Below are positions 54,768 through 58,289 of a DNA stretch of 58,289 nt, piece by piece. This stretch comes from Bryobacterales bacterium (lineage in GTDB: Bacteria > Acidobacteriota > Terriglobia > Bryobacterales > Bryobacteraceae): the NCBI GenBank assembly GCA_016789785.1, contig JAEUQE010000020.1, forward strand, positions 1 through 58,289, written 5' to 3'. The position numbers and the translations under genes are program-made. The notes under the pieces are model-generated. The model was not told where the DNA came from, ran no database searches, and saw nothing but the letters and a program-made list of their open reading frames with translations. Numbering within the stretch: position 1 is the first letter of the stretch; every line of letters begins with the position of its first letter.

Positions 54768-54830
54768 AATCTGTGTTGTCAACTAGGCTGGTTTATGATA
54801 GTGTTGATCTGACTGATTTAGCGATTTGAT

Positions 54831-56087
54831 ATGAAGTTGGCCGCGCTTAACCTTTCCGGAGCACGCTACCGCTGGGAGCTGGTCTTCTGGCTCTGGTGCG
54901 CGTTTTTCCTGAATCAGGCCGATCGCCAGGTGTACAGTGTCGTGCTCCCGCAACTCCGGGCCGAGCTTCAATTGAGCGATATTGAGGCGGGACTGGTCGC
55001 CACGTTGTTCTCGCTGGCTCTGGCGCTCTGCGTACCGGTGGCTGGGTGGGCCGGCGACCGGCTGGACCGTCGCCGCATCGTTCTTGTCAGCTTGGCGGGT
55101 TGGAGCCTGAGCACCCTGCTGACGGGCTTTTCCACGGGGCTGGTTTTCCTCGTCCTCATCCGCAGCGCGGCCACGGGCGCGGGGGAAGCATTCTATGCAC
55201 CCGCGGCGTACGCCCTGATGGCGGCTCACCATGCGGAGACCCGCAGCCGGGCGATGTCCGTGCACCAGACAGCGCTTTATCTCGGTGTGGTGTGCAGTGG
55301 CTGGCTGGCCGGGAGCATTGCCGACCGGTTCGGTTGGAGGAGCGCTTTCTATGTTTTTGGGGCGGCCGGCCTGATTCTGGCGGCTTTCATGGCGTTTCGG
55401 CTGCGCCCCTCGCCGCCTCCACCCGTGGATCGTCCTCCGGCGCGTGAGGTGCTGCGCCGCCTGATGGGCACCCCGACGGCACTTTCCATCTCAGCGGCAT
55501 TCGGCTGCATGGTGTTCGTGAATGTCGGATATCTTACCTGGATGCCGACGTACCTGCACGAACGCTTTGGGCTCTCTCTCGCGCAGGCCGGTTTGGCGAG
55601 CATGCTCTGGCACCACTTGTTTGCGTTCCTGGGCGTGACGGCGGGGGCCTGGATGGCCGACCGGGCGGCACGAACCAACCCGGGTAGGCGCCTCGATATT
55701 CAGGCGGCCGGACTCCTCATGGGTGCTCCCTTCCTTCTGTTGCTTGGTAGCGTCGACGCCCTTACTCCCGCCCTGGTGGCTCTATCGGGTTTCGGCTTGT
55801 TCCGCGGCGTCTACGATTCCAACACCTACGCTTCACTTTTTGAAGTGGTGGAAAGCCGCTTTCATGCCTCCGCCAGTGGGCTTATGATTGCGATCGCGTT
55901 CCTTTTCGGCTCTTTGGCTCCATTGGTGCTGGGAGCGGTCAAGCAGTGGGCGGGACTCTCCCTCGGGTTCCCGGTCCTGGCTGGCGCGTACATTCTCGGC
56001 GCGCTGCTGCTCTGGACTGCCCGGCTGCGGAGCTTCTCGCGAGATTACCAGCGCGCTCACCCGGCGCCGGCAGAGGTTTATGTATGA
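54831..56087 (+). CDS. MFS transporter (sugar-acid/hexuronate-type)
   Basis: 418 residues with 12 predicted helices. MFS signature motifs: GWAGDRLDRRRIVL (A-motif, loop 2-3) and GAGEAFYAPAAYALMA. Early residues FLNQADRQVYSVVLPQL resemble the anion:cation symporter family, which includes hexuronate and galactonate transporters. The next gene overlaps by 4 bp. It probably imports the substrate of the downstream dehydratase. Confidence 0.88.
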   Translation: MKLAALNLSGARYRWELVFWLWCAFFLNQADRQVYSVVLPQLRAELQLSDIEAGLVATLFSLALALCVPVAGWAGDRLDRRRIVLVSLAGWSLSTLLTGFSTGLVFLVLIRSAATGAGEAFYAPAAYALMAAHHAETRSRAMSVHQTALYLGVVCSGWLAGSIADRFGWRSAFYVFGAAGLILAAFMAFRLRPSPPPPVDRPPAREVLRRLMGTPTALSISAAFGCMVFVNVGYLTWMPTYLHERFGLSLAQAGLASMLWHHLFAFLGVTAGAWMADRAARTNPGRRLDIQAAGLLMGAPFLLLLGSVDALTPALVALSGFGLFRGVYDSNTYASLFEVVESRFHASASGLMIAIAFLFGSLAPLVLGAVKQWAGLSLGFPVLAGAYILGALLLWTARLRSFSRDYQRAHPAPAEVYV

Positions 56088-57280
56088 AGATCACCAAGCT
56101 TTCGACTCAAATCGTTCACGCCTATCGCTGTAACTGGGTCTTTTGTGTCCTCGAGACGACGGACGGCATTCGCGGCGCCGGCGAGGGAACACTCGAGATG
56201 CGGGAGAGAACGGTGGCCGAAGCGATCGAGGAGCTTGGCCGCTACCTGGTGGGAAAGGATCCTTTCGCGATCGAGCACCACGTGCATGTCATGCACCGCG
56301 ACAGCTACTGGCGTTCGGGCCCCGTGCTTCGCACTGCCCTGAGCGCCGTGGAGGCTGCGATGTTCGACATCAAAGGGAAAGCACTGGGCGTGCCGGTTTA
56401 CGAACTGCTGGGCGGGAAGTGCCGCGATCGTGTCCCCTGCTACGCCAACGGATGGTTTGCGGGCGCGAGGCGGCCGGAGGAGTTCGCCGCCAAGGCGCGT
56501 GAGACGGCAAGGCTCGGGTTCCGGGCGCTGAAGTTCGATCCGTTCGGGCAGGCCTATCTCACGCTGACGCCGGCTCAGCGCCACGAGGCGTACGACATCG
56601 TGGAAGCGGTGCGGGACGCGGTGGGACCGCTTGTTGATCTGTTGATCGAAGTGCACGGGCGTTTGGATGTTCCTTCGGCAGTGGAGATGGCGCGCCGCCT
56701 CGAGCGGCTGCGGCCGCTTTGGTATGAAGAGCCATTGCCACCCGAGAGCCTTGCCGCGCTGTCGGACGTAAGGCGCCGGGCTCCGATCGCCATCGCCGCC
56801 GGGGAGCGCTACTTCGAACCGCAGCGGTTTCTGGAAGCCCTGCAAAGCGACAGTCTTGATTTCCTGCAACCTGACGTCTGCCATATTGGAGGCCTGCTGG
56901 AGGCCAAGAAAGTCGCGAACCTGGGTCTGCTTTATGGCCGTCCGATCTCACCCCACAACCCCAATGGGCCAGTCTGCAATGCGATGAGCCTGCAACTGGC
57001 AGCCTCGACACCGAACTTCAGCTACCTTGAGACCATGGTGAGCGATGTCCCGTGGCGCTCGGAAGTCGTGCGCGAGGAGGTGGAAGTGGTGGACGGGGAG
57101 ATGATTATTCCCGCGCGGCCGGGACTTGGCGTGGAGGTTGACGAAGACGCCGCGCGGAAGTATCCCTATGAGCCGCGCGATTTGCGGCATTACAATGGCG
57201 ACCTCACCCGAATCCGGCCTGCCGGGTCACAGCACTGGTATCGCCTAAGGAGCACCGAAGATGTTTCGGCTGGACGGTAA
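56084..57280 (+). CDS. Mandelate racemase/muconate lactonizing-family dehydratase (galactonate dehydratase-like)
   Basis: 398 residues from ATG 56084, overlapping the MFS stop. Capping domain, then a barrel with ALKFDPFG (Lys general base region), LIEVHGRL, YEEPLPPE and AAGERYF as the three metal ligands, and ISPHNPNGP (His). The pattern is close to acid-sugar dehydratases such as D-galactonate dehydratase. It overlaps the SDR gene by 20 bp. Together with the transporter and SDR it forms a sugar-acid catabolic operon; the exact sugar acid is unknown. Confidence 0.87.
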   Translation: MKITKLSTQIVHAYRCNWVFCVLETTDGIRGAGEGTLEMRERTVAEAIEELGRYLVGKDPFAIEHHVHVMHRDSYWRSGPVLRTALSAVEAAMFDIKGKALGVPVYELLGGKCRDRVPCYANGWFAGARRPEEFAAKARETARLGFRALKFDPFGQAYLTLTPAQRHEAYDIVEAVRDAVGPLVDLLIEVHGRLDVPSAVEMARRLERLRPLWYEEPLPPESLAALSDVRRRAPIAIAAGERYFEPQRFLEALQSDSLDFLQPDVCHIGGLLEAKKVANLGLLYGRPISPHNPNGPVCNAMSLQLAASTPNFSYLETMVSDVPWRSEVVREEVEVVDGEMIIPARPGLGVEVDEDAARKYPYEPRDLRHYNGDLTRIRPAGSQHWYRLRSTEDVSAGR

Positions 57281-58016
57281 GGTCGCGATTGTGACTGGAG
57301 CCGGGCGCGGTCTCGGCGCCGGAATCGCGCTTGCGCTGGCGAGCGCTGGCTGCCGGGGTGTGGTGGTGAATGACGTGGTCCGCGACGGCACCACGGAATC
57401 CACGCTGGACGGAGCGCGCCGGGCGGGGGCCAGGGCCGAATTCGTCCACGCCGACGTGCGCAGTGAGCAGGAAGTGGAGGCGATGTTCGCGTTCACGGAC
57501 CGCGAGTTCGGCCGCCTCGACATTTTGGTCAGCAATGCAGGCGTCACCCGCCGCGAGGATATCTTTGAGACCACGCTGGCCGGCTGGCAGGAAGTGATCG
57601 ACACTCACCTGACTGGATTCTTCCTGTGCGCACGGGCGGCGATGCTGCGGATGCGCGAGCAACGCTCGGGGCGCATCATCGTAAACAGTTCCGTCACGGC
57701 GTGGCGCGGAGCGATTCGCGGTTTCGTCCACTACACGGCCGCCAAGGCGGGCCAGATCGGACTGGTACACACTCTCGCCCGCACGGCAGCGCCATTCGGA
57801 GTGACGGTGAATGCGGTTGCGCCGGGTGTGATCGAGACAGATATGCTGCGGCAAGCCCATGGCGAAGAGGGTATACGGGAGATCGCATCCCAGATCCCGC
57901 TCGGGCTCGGGACAGCGGACGATGTCGCGGCCGCTTGCGTGTATCTGGCCAGTGACGAGGCACGTCACGTCACGGGAGCAACCCTGGACGTGAATGGTGG
58001 ATTTTACTTTCGATAG
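57261..58016 (+). CDS. SDR-family NAD(P)-dependent oxidoreductase
   Basis: 251 residues. Cofactor motif TGAGRGLGAG (about 12-21), NAG in VSNAGVTR, active-site Ser in NSSVTAW and YTAAKAG (Tyr-x3-Lys). The ending DVNGGFYFR is typical of the FabG/GDH-like branch. It probably oxidises or reduces the sugar-acid intermediate made by the neighbouring dehydratase. The start overlaps that gene by 20 bp. Confidence 0.92.
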   Translation: MFRLDGKVAIVTGAGRGLGAGIALALASAGCRGVVVNDVVRDGTTESTLDGARRAGARAEFVHADVRSEQEVEAMFAFTDREFGRLDILVSNAGVTRREDIFETTLAGWQEVIDTHLTGFFLCARAAMLRMREQRSGRIIVNSSVTAWRGAIRGFVHYTAAKAGQIGLVHTLARTAAPFGVTVNAVAPGVIETDMLRQAHGEEGIREIASQIPLGLGTADDVAAACVYLASDEARHVTGATLDVNGGFYFR

Positions 58017-58050
58017 GCGCGCGAAGATCTTTGATCATAAGGAGTGAAGC

Positions 58051-58289
58051 ATGGATACGTTCGATCGCGAAGACGCGCAGGGCCTCGGCGACCCCGTTTA
58101 TCTGCGCGTAAGAGAGCGCCTCCGCGCCGATATTCTCTCCGGGCGCTTTGGCCCTGGCGAGCGCATCAAGATCGCTGAACTGAGCAAACGCTATGGCGTG
58201 AGCCAGATGCCGGTGCGCGAGGCGCTGCAGATGCTGCAGGGCGAAGGGCTGATCACGATTGCCCCCAACAAAGGCGCGAGCGTGAGAAC
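58051..58289 (+). CDS. GntR-family (FadR/FCD-type) regulator, 3' end outside window
   Basis: The first about 79 residues are visible. ATG 58051 follows a clear AAGGAG at 58039-58044. The winged-helix domain reads VRERLRADILSGRFGPGERI, then ELSKRYGVSQMPVREALQML and GLITIAPNKGASV, typical of the FadR subgroup. The ligand-binding FCD domain is cut off. Position at the end of the TonB receptor/MFS/dehydratase/SDR locus suggests it controls that locus, plausibly through the palindrome at 54755. Confidence 0.9.
   Translation, partial: MDTFDREDAQGLGDPVYLRVRERLRADILSGRFGPGERIKIAELSKRYGVSQMPVREALQMLQGEGLITIAPNKGASVR

Overview
The window is high-GC chromosomal DNA, most like an Acidobacteriota of the Solibacter/Bryobacter type. 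The pointers are a large Oar-like TonB-dependent receptor with a carboxypeptidase-regulatory-like N-terminus, a TIGR03436-type VWA protein, a PmoA (DUF6807) protein, DUF4384 proteins next to a caspase-like peptidase, glycine-rich secreted proteins, and numerous Sec/Tat-exported oxidoreductases and CxxCH cytochromes. This assignment is inference from gene content; no rRNA, tRNA or CRISPR array was seen.

Layout. 1-5289 (minus): the 5' part of an enolase-superfamily enzyme, a Gly-rich exported protein, and an operon of two DUF4384 proteins and a caspase/PEGA/TPR protein. 5530-9005: an ABC exporter whose permease is fused to a CPBP protease, then an exported hypothetical. 9060-11992: a two-gene defence-like module made of a double-ATPase protein and a PtuB-like HNH nuclease. 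12594-17477: a cytochrome c/copper-monooxygenase fusion, a methyltransferase and a membrane spermidine-synthase-like protein. 17657-25543: CsgG-like protein plus Ser/Thr kinase, malQ, a lone nuoB, and three exported carbohydrate-type proteins. 25548-30891: an SMP-30 lactonase, a LytS/LytTR-type two-component system and a VWA protein.

31348-34676 (minus) is the most unusual stretch. It holds a retron reverse transcriptase of the myxobacterial Mx162 kind with a candidate msr-msd RNA directly upstream (imperfect 17-bp a1/a2 repeat), followed by a small RbfA-like protein overlapping an RtcB RNA ligase. It sits next to a lysine-pathway cluster (M20 deacylase, lysC, dapB; 34712-37858). 38184-44821: a sugar-acid dehydratase behind phased direct repeats, a Fic protein with a possible AbiEi-like N-terminus behind four 24-bp repeats, a decayed VapBC pair, a D-threonine-aldolase-type enzyme and an alpha/beta hydrolase.

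45077-47555: a large secreted protein and an Flp pilin separated by a 16-bp-stem hairpin. 47627-51103 (minus): a four-gene operon of aldo/keto reductase, Cys/His-rich exported protein, di-haem peroxidase and sugar-binding lipoprotein. 51288-58289: a catabolic locus with a TonB receptor divergent from MFS transporter, enolase-superfamily dehydratase, SDR and a GntR regulator cut by the window end. A palindrome lies in the divergent promoter region, and the set reads as uptake and oxidation of a sugar acid under GntR control.
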